From Cavia porcellus (Eukaryota; Chordata; Mammalia; Rodentia; Caviidae): a DNA stretch of 64,000 nt. This document shows positions 13,335 to 23,409 of this stretch, one piece after another. The DNA is taken from contig NW_026947500.1 in the NCBI RefSeq assembly GCF_034190915.1, positions 20,582,501 through 20,646,500 of the forward strand. The letters are read 5' to 3'. The notes under the pieces are model-generated. The model was not told where the DNA came from, did no database searches, and saw nothing but the letters and a program-made list of their open reading frames with translations. The position numbers and the translations under genes are program-made. Numbering within the stretch: position 1 is the first letter of the stretch; every line of letters starts with the position of its first letter.

Positions 13335-13412
13335 TTTGGTACCAGGAATCAAACTCATGACCTCGAGCTTGCCAGGCAGGCACTTATGCCCCTGAGCTAA
13401 ATCCCTAGTCCA
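13335..13412 (-). mobile_element. ID-like SINE
   Basis: Reverse complement of the tRNA-Ala-derived ID body (ggtaccaggaatcaaactca ... gagctaaatccctag). Confidence 0.85.
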
Positions 13413-14461
13413 GGAACTTACTTCTAATAAAAAAAATGAGGAAAAAAATGCATCTATACTAAATATGTACAAAATTTTTCCTTATGACTGCCTAGAAAAC
13501 ACTATATAACAATTTACAAAGCACTATATTATATTTGTTACTGTAAGTTATCTACACAGGAGAAAAATTAGGGAATGACATGCAAATTCTACTCCATCTT
13601 ATCTCAAGGGCTGTGAACATCCCGGATTTGGGGACCTTCGGAGGCTCGTTGGAACCAATCTCTTCTGGATTCCCAGGGGATGACGAACTGACATGTGTGC
13701 TCACTACACGAGGGTGTCTCTTGTTTCCGACAGGGGGAGACTCAGTCACATCTTTGCAGCGCTGATGAGGCCCCAAACCTCCTGACTCTTTCGGTCTGGA
13801 AAAGCTCTCACTTGCCTAACACAGCTCCCAGGCCATGGGAAACAGGAGGGGGCCAGGCACATGACTTCCAGGGGTGTCTCAGTTTGCACAGGGTACAAAC
13901 ACTGCTTTCCTTGTACGATGGCTGTGGCACAGCTGGGCTGGGGCACGCCCTGATGGCTGGTGCCTCAGGGTGATGACAGGAATTACAGATGCCACCTCTG
14001 TCTGGTAGGGTGCTCGGTCTTCCTGCCCTGGAACCTACTGAGACGTCCAGAGATTTCGCTGGCAGTGAGCCGGGAGCTGGGGTTGTTGTGATAAACAGTC
14101 CATATTACTCACTGGACACTGTCCCTTTTACATGAATTCAATAAACCACCACACCCCCAGTACATCTCAGCATGGAAACTGAAGTCCAGGGACTGGGGCT
14201 CAGTCACTCGGGAGCAGGCGGCAGGTCAAGCAGCCCGTGTGAGCTTTTCTTGTTCACTGCTCTGGGATTTTGGACCCCGGGCAGCGTGAGCAGTGGGCCT
14301 GATCCCGCAGATGTACCCAGTGTGCTCAGTAATGACAAGTGTCTCCTCAACCAAGTCCGAATGCAGAAAACAGACCTCTTTGCTGCCCCACATGTCAGCT
14401 ATTTGTAGCTCTATGAACAGTTAAAAATATATTTTAAAACAAATTAAAAATTAACTATGAA
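13413..14461. other. No gene recognised
   Basis: Moderately GC-rich with short overlapping frames on both strands (13.55-13.97 kb). No homology is recognised. Confidence 0.5.
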
Positions 14462-14592
14462 GCTGGGTGTGCTGCCATGCACCTGTGATCCCCTCCCTCT
14501 CAGGAGGCTGAGGCAGGAGGATCACCAAATGTCTGAGGCCAGCCAGGGCTACAAAGTGAGTTCAAAGCCAGCCTGAACTGAAGGTGGAAGCT
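14462..14592 (+). mobile_element. B1-like SINE
   Basis: Body aggctgaggcaggaggatca with the duplicated block gccagccagggctacaaagt / gccagcctgaactgaagg. Confidence 0.85.
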
Positions 14593-14744
14593 AAACACCC
14601 ACCCCCACCCCGCCTGTGAGCTATTCAGAGATGGATGGGGAGAGAGAGCAAGGACGTGAAACCCACTATGAACCTGCTAGCGCATGGGCTGGGGAGAGGC
14701 GAACAGCACCCCTCCCCAAGAGCAGCCATCGGATTCAAAGGGAC

Positions 14745-16240
14745 TATATTTTGTTTTTGTTTTTTATTTTGAAAGTATACAACAGAACATGTCAGAATAA
14801 AGCCAACTAAGATTGTACAGTGAAATTGGCACAGAACTTCACAGCAAGTTAATGGGATAACAGTAATAGGTATCACAGTATATTTTGTTATCTTTATAAT
14901 AGTTGTTCTTTCAATCACGTATATCAAAATGAGATGAAATATAGAACACTATAGAACTTATCAAAACAGAATATTGAATAGAGCAATACCATTAATCAGA
15001 AAAGAGCGAAACAGTAATAAAAATATTTGCCTTCAACGAAATGGTAGAAGGAAGTCCCCCTTATTTGCTATGGTCAACCTCCCAGGAGATGCCCAGATTT
15101 CTGGTTTCCATTTACTAATGGGCGGGGAGCGGGGTGAGAAGGAGAAGGAGGGTCAGGGAAGTGGGAAATTAGACTCTAGGCCATGTAGCAGTAGATTCAC
15201 TATTGCTAAGCAGGGAGGCAGGATGGTCATTTGTTTTCACAGTGTCCTCAGTTCCAACATGGTGTGGATCTCAGGAGACACTGCTGGTTCTCCCCCTGGA
15301 AGGGCTGCAGTCTGCCACCCTGTGTCCCCTTACCAGGGAGGGGAGGTGCTTGTTTCGGGACTATATTGTTGATTGACTTTGCAGGCTTAAAGCCAAGCAA
15401 CTATTTAGAGGACAACAATACACAATATTACAGTAACTACTGCAGATTTCCTACTGTCTTATCTCTGTTGGATTCATTTTATTGCTCTGTTTTATTCCCT
15501 TAAAAACTACAGAGAAAAAAAAAACTGAAGAAGTCAGTGGGAGCCAAAATGCACAACGGATGTTGTGAAGGAGAAAGAGGAAGAAATGTCTTAAAAGGGA
15601 AGGGGGTAGCCATTGCTGATTTCCTGTTACCTTGAAGTCCTGTATGATTTTCATTATTCGGTTTGGTTTGGTTTTATTCTGTTTTGTTTTGTTAGATTCT
15701 ATTATATCTGATGGCATGGACAGCTATTTTGAAGATAACAAGATATATTATGGTAGCCATTGTTGATTTCCTGTTACCTTGTTTTGAAATCCTGTACCAT
15801 TTTTATTATTTTATTGTTTTGTTTTTGTGTGTTTTGGGGGGGGTTGCTTTTTTTTTTTTTTAATCTTTTGAGACAGGGTCTCATTATGCAATTCAGGCTG
15901 GCCTTGAGCTCACTTTGTAACCCAGGCAGGTCTCAAACTTGCAACGATCCTCTTTCCTCAGCCTGGTATACAAGAAGTGCTCCACCATGCCTGTTTTGGT
16001 TTAATTGGTTTAATTGGCTTGTTTTGTTTTAATTGGTTTTATTCTGATCTGTTTTGTTTGATTTTATTAGGTCTGATGGTACACAAAGCTATTTTTGAGA
16101 TAACATGAGACATTGTGTTAGGCACTGTTGATTTTCTGTTATTTTGTTTTGAAGTTCTGTATCACTCTCACTGTTTTGTTTTTACTGTCTTTATTGTTTC
16201 ATTTTGTTTGGTTTTATCCTCTTTAAAATAAGAAAAAAGG
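14745..16240. repeat. Unclassified AT-rich repeat with three related units
   Basis: A phrase of the form ttgatttcctgttaccttg...gaaatcctgtaccatttttatt recurs at about 15.61, 15.76 and 16.13 kb, followed by TTTTGTTT-rich sequence and 'tctgatgg(c/t)a...agctattttgaagataaca'. The middle unit is interrupted by a B1-like SINE. A related copy lies at 35.86-35.94 kb. Family unknown. Confidence 0.65.
15848..15996 (-). mobile_element. B1-like SINE
   Basis: Reverse-complement B1 with poly(T) at the left (gagacagggtctcattatgc, ttgagctcactttgtaaccc). Sits inside the unclassified AT-rich repeat. Confidence 0.85.
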
Positions 16241-16286
16241 CTAACCTGAACTACATAGCAAGACCCTATCTCAAACAAACAAAAAA
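16241..16286 (+). mobile_element. B1-like SINE 3' fragment
   Basis: Only the end of a B1 (ctgaactacatagcaagacc ctatctcaaac) remains. Confidence 0.6.
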
Positions 16287-17158
16287 GTCAGACTATGAAA
16301 TCAATAACAATATATAAACAATTCAAGATAGAGTAAAAGTTTTTAAAAAAAAACTATAGAGATATTAGAAAAAATGTTGGGAAAATGTTGATATGGATTT
16401 AGTGTGAGGGTTTCCTAAGAAAGAATTAAAACCCAAGAATTACCTCACAAAAACATAAAACTGAAGTAACATAGATATTTGCACATCATTATTCAGCTGT
16501 TGGGTGGAAACACCCTCCAACTTCCAGCAGACAACTGAAATCCACACCGTGTGGGTTTCCCACAGCAATGCTCACTGAGAGTACTAGGCATTTACTTTTT
16601 GGTTATGAACTATGATACCTTTAATATAGAGTATCTTTTTCAAGTAACTGAAATATATTTTCTACATTCAGTTGTAAGCTGTGAAAAGGAAAAAAGCAGA
16701 CCCTTTCATAACAGATTCATGTTATGCCAGAAAAGTCACAGAAACCAAATTGTATTTACAGAAGTTTAGTAACAGAATCATGAAAATGGCAAGACTGTTG
16801 TTGATGGAAAGCTGGAAATATAAAAGTAGCAGATAGTTCCTACATGGAGTATGAAACAGATCTAAAAAGATGTAAACATGATCTAAAAATCTCTACCATG
16901 TTTCAGTCTCTGTCTCAGAAAATTTTAGCACACAGTACATCCATCTCCACACATGCCCCAGCACACCCAGCACAGAAATCATCTCAGTGTTTCCTCATCC
17001 ACGCGTCCTGTGGGTGCTTGGGAACACAGCTAGGGGTGCAGATGCTGGATTTGGAGCAAAGCCGTTCACCGCTGGGGCTGTATTCCTGGTACAGCCATAC
17101 TATGCCAAATCACCAAATAATACTGCACCCTGAATCATTTGCTAGTCTGCATATTACT
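16287..17158. other. No gene recognised
   Basis: AT-rich. No exon or repeat family is recognised. Confidence 0.5.
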
Positions 17159-17183
17159 TGTGTGTGTGTGTGTGTGTGTGTGT
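17159..17183. repeat. (TG)n microsatellite
   Basis: Uninterrupted TG run of about 12 units. Confidence 0.95.
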
Positions 17184-17364
17184 TTAACTGGGGTTGGAGC
17201 GATAAGGAGGTGTTTATGAAAGAAAGAAGAGGGAGAATCTAAATAAGCCTTTGGGCATCTGCCTTCAGATAATCCAGGCCTGTGCTACAATCCAGAATCT
17301 AGACGGAGGGCAGCAGCTATGTTGTGTATCACACCATGGTGGCCTTTGTTTCTTGTTTTGTGAC

Positions 17365-17474
17365 TCTTTTTTTTTTTTTTTGGCTTTTTCGTTTTTATCG
17401 GTACCAGGGATCGAACTCACGACTGACTGCTTGCAAGGCAGGCGCTTATGCCACTGAGCTAAATCCCCAGCTCC
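17365..17474 (-). mobile_element. ID-like SINE
   Basis: Full-length reverse-complement copy, T-rich tail then ggtaccagggatcgaactca ... gagctaaatccccagctcc. Confidence 0.92.
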
Positions 17475-18992
17475 GTTTGCTGTGACTCTCAAGGCTGAGA
17501 GGGAGCAAAGGGAAATTAAGGAAAGACAAGACATAAGAAAAGGAAATCTGGGGCCAGGTGGGATGCAGTCATCTGATAGAGAGGCAAGGATGACCTGCGG
17601 CCCCAGGGTCTTTATATACACACAGTGAAAAGGGGAGACACGTGCAAAGGGGTGGAAAGTGCCAGGTACCAGTGCTCTGCGGAGAGCATGGGAAGCGGGC
17701 ATTCTCAGGGCTCTCTGTGCTGTAGCTAACAGGCAGGAACACCAAGGGGCTGGCACCTCTGGTACGCAACTAAGCTGGAGTCAGCCTCTTTACACGGCCT
17801 GTCTCTGGCATTGTTCCAGCCCCAACAACTCGTTCTCATGGCTCTGCTCTGGGGCTCCATGTCTCAGGACTGGCCTTGCTCTAGTCCTGAACGTGTGGTC
17901 AATCCACAGCTCAGATGCTCTCTGCGGTTGTTCACAGCAGTGTTTACCTCGTGACCACGAACAAGATCCAGCAGAAGCGGACATGTCTTTGCTTTCCGAC
18001 CCCACTCTAACTGCTGCTGCTGGGTAAATACAACGCTTACCAGGCAGAAGGTTGAGCCAAGGCTAGAAGTATGCTAAGACTGGCCTCAGATATGACTGCT
18101 CCTGATGGATTATTTATTGTGATGTTGAGATTTGTGGTGCTACTGTCAGACTGGGGGAGTGAAATGGAATTGTGGCTGTTCCTGAGCCAGGTGCAGACTG
18201 ATTAGGCCATTGTTTAAACACAAGCAGCTGACTCCTGCTGGACATGGTGCCAGGAGTAGGTGGTGCAGGCTGAAAACCACCAGAAAACAATACCATGAGG
18301 ATAACGGAGATCCGGAGCACAGGACATAGGCTGATTGGCTCCTTAATATATTCCAAGTGGAATGGTCTGGTTAGCAGTAAACAGTGGCCTGGAAGATGGT
18401 GCTGATCACCCAATAGCATGTGCAAGGGAGGGTCCTGCATGCTAAAAGCGGGTGTTCACCCAGGCTAAAAGCCGAGGGTGCAGTAGTCTCACTGCTGGGG
18501 CCTGATTCAAAGACAGATGCCACCATGGTTGTAGCTGTGCTGGATGTGGCTGCTCTTGTGCCATCCTGAGAGAAGGGCAAAGACTGAGAAACGCTGGATT
18601 GAGCGAGGCATTGCAGGGGAGAGCTGCTCACAGGCTTGCTGTCCTGTCCAGACACAAAAGCAGCCACAGGTGCAGTGCAGGAGGAGAACACATAACCAGT
18701 CATGGCACCACCAGCTGAAGTGGGCTGTGTGCTTTTACCAGAGGAATTGTTGTTATTCAGGAAACTGAAAACAGGGTTTGCTACAACTCCATCAGCTGTG
18801 ACGACAGTTTTCGTTCCAGAAGCTAAAGTGCACTTTGTTGGCTGTTACTTTCTCCCCTTGATACCCCAAAGAAAGTCTAGAATTAAACTTATTATTATTA
18901 CTGGATTTTTTAAAACTTCCTCACTGTTATAATCAGTTGAAATTCCAAATTTAAAATCTCCAGTTGGCTTATAAACTTTACTCATATGCTGT

Positions 18993-19941
18993 TGTTGCAG
19001 GGAGAACAATTACATATAGGACATAGAATATATAGTATTATTTTATCATGGTCATCCAAAGTTAAATACAAAGAAACTACAGGAAATCTGTCGACAACAC
19101 TAAAGATCTAGAAAATCTAGCCAAGGGCCTGGATTCCACAGCAATGTCCTGCATGAGTCCAGCTGAAGACCAAAAGCCCATGACAGCGCGTCCCACAAGT
19201 CCAACTGGAGGCCTAGAGCCCACAGCAATGACTTGTGCAAGTCTGTTATAGGAATCTGCTTAGTGAAGGCCCAAGGATCAGCGGTGAAAGTCTATGCCAG
19301 CAGAGTGAAGAAGCTGTGCCAGTGGGTTGAAGGTTCTACACTGGAGCCAAGAAGTAACACTCAAAATGGGGCTGGAGATTTAGCTCAGTGGCATAAGCTC
19401 CTGCCTTGCAAGCAGGCAGTCGTGAGTTCGATCCCTGGTACTGATAAAAAAGGAAAAAGACAAAAAAAAAAAAAGTGACACTCAAAATAAGGCCCAGGGC
19501 TCCCCTGAAAAGTAAGACAGCCGTCTTCAGTGACAGTGAGGTCCTGAGCTCCTCCGATAATAATTATAGCTGAGCTCATACTAGGAAGGGAGCATGACAA
19601 ACTTCTCCTGGAGCCTACACAGAACACATCTTCCCCTCCGGAGCCAGGAAGTGGTAAAGACCAAAGCTTCCCATAAAGTGAACTGCCGCCATTGTCTGCT
19701 ACAAGGTCCTGAGCTCCTCTGATGATAAGACTCCAGTTAATGATATGGGAGCCAGCATGACAGGCTCCTTCAGGAGAACCAACAGCTCCAGATATCAACA
19801 CATAAAACTCCCAATGCTACACTCTTCCTCTCTCCCATCTTCTCATGCTGGCAGGAGTGCTCAGTGGGCCACTTACACTCAGCACCCTGCTGACTTAGTG
19901 CAGCTGGTGTTAAGTTAACCACCAGGTTTTAGTCTATAACA
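18993..19941. mobile_element. Solo LTR (about 949 bp) inserted in the NUP153 retrocopy
   Basis: Begins TGTTGCAGGG and ends CTATAACA, giving TG...CA termini with a TGTT/AACA inverted repeat. It is flanked by exact 5-bp direct repeats GCTGT (18988-18992 and 19942-19946). Removing it plus one GCTGT makes the NUP153 reading continuous. Internally it holds degenerate tandem units of about 50 bp (19.12-19.26 kb) and an ID SINE. The family and orientation are not assigned. A 5-bp duplication fits ERVL or similar. Confidence 0.8.
19368..19474 (+). mobile_element. ID-like SINE nested in the LTR
   Basis: tRNA-Ala-like body with A box (tagctcagtggcataag) and B box (gttcgatccc), then an A-rich tail. Flanked by 14-bp target duplications gtaacactcaaaat (19354-19367) and gtgacactcaaaat (19475-19488), one mismatch. 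Confidence 0.92.
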
Positions 19942-20518
19942 GCTGTATAGACCCAAAGTCAGATGATACACTTCCTTTGAGTCTTCTCTGATCTCCCAGT
20001 TTAAAATTTCTAGTTTGTTCGGCCTGAGAAGGCCCAAAAGAAAATGAGGAGTCACGAGATTTGAAGAATGGGGCCACTACAATCCAGTGCAATCCAGTCT
20101 GACAGCCCACACCTGTGGTAGAGTCGGCCTCACTGTGCACAGGGCTCACTTCACAGTGCCCTGTTCCTCAGGCCTTCTGAACTGTCCAGCCCTAAGCAGT
20201 CTCCACATGGTAGAGGGCAGGCACAGCACTGCTGCTCGAAGCAGGGACTGCACTTAGTGGTCTGTTATCCATACAGGACATGCATTTGTTGTCTTCTGCG
20301 CTGTTAGAAACACAGCGAAGTGGACACTGCCATGATGCCACAGGCCTTTTGAATTTCCCTCCCAATCTTAAGGTAGCAGAGCTAACAGTGCTGCAGGAAA
20401 ATTAAGTGGTTGTAGTGAAAGCACTTTCTGAAACCGCTGTCCGCCTGAGGACTGGCTTCACAATACTTTCAGGTGTCAATGTGTCACAAGCCACACATCT
20501 ACTGGCCCCAGATTGGTT

Positions 20519-22933
20519 TCAAACTAAACAGGTGTCACAGTCCCATGTTTTTCTTGCTGACTTCAGTTTGTCTCCAGAGCCTGTTCCCCGTGCAGGCAGA
20601 GTTGGTTTGCCACTTTTGCTCAGTTTCCCAATTCTAGTGTATTTAGCACTTTTTCCATTGCTCTGAAACAGACATCGATCACACTTCCAGAATGACCCAG
20701 CTTGTACACATTTCTCGCACCTCATTCCACTAGAAGCAAGGGTATGGCTTGCTGGGTTTGTATAAACTGTTGGCCCCGATGTGGTAGGCTGGGCAGCAGG
20801 CGTGTCTCCCCGTGGGCATGGGAGACCTGCAGAGCTTTTTTGAACGTCTCCAGGGCTTCTGGGATTCAGGAGTTTTGCGGGTATTGACAGGCTCTGCAGG
20901 TCTTCATGTCGCCTCTTCCAGCTGGTTCTGTTCCCTGCAGTGATGTCTTGAGTTGAAGCCCTTAGACTTGGTTCCACAGCCCTGCTGGAGGCAGGAAGTT
21001 GTGTTTTTGCAGGAGGCTCGCTAAGTGTAAATGGAGTAAGTGATGGAGGTCCCGCACCTGCCTCTGTAGATCCTCTGCTCGGATGTGGAAATCGAGACTC
21101 AGGAGTGCCTGTTGTGCTGGGAGAGGTCCTTTGTGCCTTGTTTGCTGGTGCTTGAGAGGAACTCATGGATGGTGGAGAAGCCGTGATGTCAGCAGAGCAA
21201 AGATTGCTGGTAGGCACTGAGGAGCTGGTGATTGGTACAGAGAGTTTTGGTGCCACTCGTACTTCCGCTTCCTGCTCTGGGGGTTTAGGAGCAACCTGTG
21301 GTCTCCTGTTCGCACCTGTACCTCCTCCTCCAGAAGATGAACCATCGGCTTCAGGGGTACTGAAATTTGGGCGTGCAAAGCCACTTACGGGTTGTCTGTT
21401 GTGTCTGGGTGTCACATGTGTTTCATTTCCAGTGCTGTCCTGTTTGTCCATTCTTTGACCAGTCTCCATTAATTCGCTAGATCGGGTCAGAGGTGGTTTG
21501 AAGGAAACAGGACTTTTTGTTCCTGTGGAAACTGGCTCTGGGGCCATGGGCTTGTGAACAGGGAGATAGGCAGAGTTCCCCTGTGTCGTTGTGGCCTGCA
21601 TATCTGTGATATCTACCTCACCGCCTACAGGAGAATCAACAGATGAAAAAACGGGGGGAATTGTCTCCACATCTCCGAAAGAACCTGCTGTCTCAAGGTA
21701 GTGCAGTATCGTGCGAGCTGCTAAGCTGGTTACATGGTCAGCCGGCGCCTGGCGTGTCCTGGGTCGCATCTTTGTGACTGGCACCAGATAAGGTGCATTT
21801 CGCAGTGCAGACAGCCTCAGAGCAGCTGCTGCCCCACGCGGTGTATTTCCAGGAGGGAAAGGAGACTGTCTGAGCTGAGCTGTTTTACGGTTGGGGAAAC
21901 GGGGAAGGGACGTGGATAGGTTTCCACAGCCACCTAGCATGGGAGCTGGTTCTGAGGTGGCACTGCTGTGCTGGCTGACAGAATGAGCACATTCGGCCTG
22001 GGGAGTCCCCAGAGGTGGCAGTGGGGGGCTGTGTGAATCAGCACCCTCTTTATCAGGGGCTCTGGCAGCACAGCTAGAGGCTGCGGTGTGCCTGTCTTGA
22101 GAGGGAGGCGCTCTCCCTTCTGCACAGCTGCCCATTGGTGGTGTATCTGAAGCTGCTGTGTTGGATGTGTGAGGCGCTTCTGTTTCGCCGACTGCTGGCT
22201 CAGGAGAGCCGAGCGCCTCATTGACTTTAGAGCTTCCCGGGTCTACACCCATGGGCCGGTCATGGCTGGTTTCTGACCCGAGTGGCTCCTCGCGTGTGTC
22301 CGTGCAGCAGCTCGGGGCGTCTTGGTCCTTCCTGAAGTATGTGGGGAGCCACCGAGGCAAGAGATGCTGCAAAGACTGGGCGAGGTCGCTCAGCAGGAGG
22401 TGGCACTGCGCTGGCCCCTGCTGGTAAGGCTTGAGGGGCCCCTGATGGCAGAGTCGCTGGCGGATCTTTCCTCCACCCAGGAGCCCAGGGCCTGAGACTC
22501 CTCCTGCAAGGGCCCCTGTCCGGGCCTGGCAGCCAGGGCAGCCTAGGTGTACACAGCCACAACCATCTCTGTGGTAGCCTCCACCTCGTCCACTTCCTCC
22601 TCCTCTTCTGCCTAGTCTTTCTCTCCCTGCTCTTTCTGCATCTCCTCTTCCTCCTGCACCTCCACCTACTCCTGTCACTCCTCCTCCCCTTCCTCCTCCT
22701 CCTCTTTGGACTCTGCTGAATCCTCTGCTGAATCGGACTCCAACTGTGTCTCTCCGTCCTCCTCCAGCTCCTCCTCCCACTCCAGATCCCGTGATGCCTC
22801 CTCCTGCATTGGCTTCACCCATTCTGCCACCAAATCCTCCTCCATCGACTCCTCCCAGACCTCCTCCTCCTCCTCTTCCTCCTCCTCCTGGTCTGATTTC
22901 TTGTCTGACTCCTCCTCCAGCTCCCGAGCTCAT
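20519..22933 (-). CDS. 804-codon open frame derived from NUP153 (possible retrogene)
   Basis: ATG at 22931-22933, stop TGA at 20519-20521. Residues 1-150 are Gly/Arg-rich, encoded by a GGA/GAG tract. From about residue 153 (GGGKIRQRLCHQG) to the end it follows NUP153 residues of roughly 10 to 725. That part includes the N-terminal pore-targeting region and two truncated RanBP2-type zinc fingers. The first has only its first Cys pair (KCDRCLFQ). The second (WDCDTCLV) is cut by the stop at the position of a family Gln. The start 'MSSGAGGGV' resembles the NUP153 start, so the initiator may be ancestral with the tract expanded inside it, but low complexity makes this uncertain. Identity to human looks like about half by eye. 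An open frame of about 650 homologous codons at that divergence is unexpected for a dead copy. Expression is unknown. Confidence 0.5.
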   Translation of the reverse strand: MSSGAGGGVRQEIRPGGGGRGGGGGLGGVDGGGFGGRMGEANAGGGITGSGVGGGAGGGRRDTVGVRFSRGFSRVQRGGGGRGGGVTGVGGGAGGRGDAERAGRERLGRRGGGSGRGGGYHRDGCGCVHLGCPGCQARTGALAGGVSGPGLLGGGKIRQRLCHQGPLKPYQQGPAQCHLLLSDLAQSLQHLLPRWLPTYFRKDQDAPSCCTDTREEPLGSETSHDRPMGVDPGSSKVNEALGSPEPAVGETEAPHTSNTAASDTPPMGSCAEGRAPPSQDRHTAASSCAARAPDKEGADSHSPPLPPLGTPQAECAHSVSQHSSATSEPAPMLGGCGNLSTSLPRFPNRKTAQLRQSPFPPGNTPRGAAAALRLSALRNAPYLVPVTKMRPRTRQAPADHVTSLAARTILHYLETAGSFGDVETIPPVFSSVDSPVGGEVDITDMQATTTQGNSAYLPVHKPMAPEPVSTGTKSPVSFKPPLTRSSELMETGQRMDKQDSTGNETHVTPRHNRQPVSGFARPNFSTPEADGSSSGGGGTGANRRPQVAPKPPEQEAEVRVAPKLSVPITSSSVPTSNLCSADITASPPSMSSSQAPANKAQRTSPSTTGTPESRFPHPSRGSTEAGAGPPSLTPFTLSEPPAKTQLPASSRAVEPSLRASTQDITAGNRTSWKRRHEDLQSLSIPAKLLNPRSPGDVQKSSAGLPCPRGDTPAAQPTTSGPTVYTNPASHTLASSGMRCEKCVQAGSFWKCDRCLFQSNGKSAKYTRIGKLSKSGKPTLPARGTGSGDKLKSARKTWDCDTCLV
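22600..22925. repeat. CCT/CTC-rich (GGA/GAG) low-complexity tract
   Basis: About 325 bp dominated by TCC/CTC triplets on the plus strand, interspersed with non-repeat codons. It is open in several frames: Gly/Arg-rich (minus, in the 804-codon frame), acidic Glu/Ser/Asp-rich (another minus frame), and Ser-rich or Pro-rich (plus frames). Confidence 0.85.
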
Positions 22934-23169
22934 GCTGGAGTCTCTGGCCTGCCCGTTCCCCTCCGGAGGAGGGCGGGCCGAGAGGGCCAGGCAGCTGGTA
23001 GCTTAGGGTGCAAGCTACTCACACAGAAGTCAGACACACAACACTCCAAGAGTTCCCGCAGGGGACAGAAACTGAGCTCAAAGGCTCTGGCAGCCAAGCG
23101 GCGACAAATGACAGCTGGTGAGACTGAGGATCCCGCAGCAGAACGGACACCTCCTGAGGCCTCACAGCT

Positions 23170-23400
23170 GTTTTCTCTGTCGCTATGGTGCTGAGCCGGG
23201 AGGAGGACGCGCGCTGCCTGGTCTAACTGACCACGTCCTCGGGCAGAGTCTTCCGCGCGCAGTTGACATTTTTTGATGCCGTTACCGAAAGCGCAGTGCG
23301 AGCATGCCGCGGATGTAAAATCTACGCCGTGTATCCATACAGAAAAGGAAAGTTATCTGAGTACATGCGGTTACGGTTAATAATGGATATCGGAGTTTTT
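23170..23400. promoter_or_regulatory. CpG-rich segment upstream of the NUP153-derived ORF
   Basis: Contains many CpG dinucleotides (for example gacgcgcgctg, cttccgcgcgc, gcatgccgcgg, gttacggtt) in an otherwise CpG-poor region. It lies about 240-470 bp 5' of the ORF start on the ORF's strand. CpG retention suggests an unmethylated, possibly promoter-like element. No TATA box or transcript evidence is available. Confidence 0.35.
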
Positions 23401-23409
23401 AATTTTTAT

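Larger units (their letters stand above)
17850..22933 (-). pseudogene. NUP153: NUP153 retrocopy (intronless, partly open)
   Basis: The minus strand reads through NUP153 without introns. It covers the N-terminus (KIRQRLCHQGPLKPYQQG), the central region, zinc fingers (SWQCPLRCVSNSAEDNKC), a FG-region start (NFKLGDQ...), then late FG-region segments (PVSSSPLQCLAQSSVSQSLP) and the C-terminus (near 17.93-17.99 kb). NUP153 itself is a nuclear-basket nucleoporin that uses FG repeats and zinc fingers for transport-factor and Ran binding. Here the 5' half is open to 20519. After that TGA the frame continues in register through a second zinc finger with all four cysteines, then a TAA. Further breaks and a large FG-region deletion (near 18.85-18.93 kb) follow. 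An LTR (18993-19941) splits the frame between the codons for 'GSIQ' and 'HMSK'. FG dipeptides are mostly lost. The copy is clearly old. Homology is from recall of the human protein, not from an alignment. Confidence 0.9.

Noticed and set aside
19368..19474. Functional tRNA-Ala gene
   Set aside because: Although the A box, B box and a TGC anticodon-like loop are visible, this and its roughly 20 relatives have ID SINE heads, A-rich tails and target duplications. They are retroposons, not tRNA genes.
22706..23194. 162-codon Ser-rich plus-strand frame
   Set aside because: Antisense reading of the GGA/GAG tract. Serine runs are the TCC/CTC triplets. The non-repeat tail has no recognised homology.
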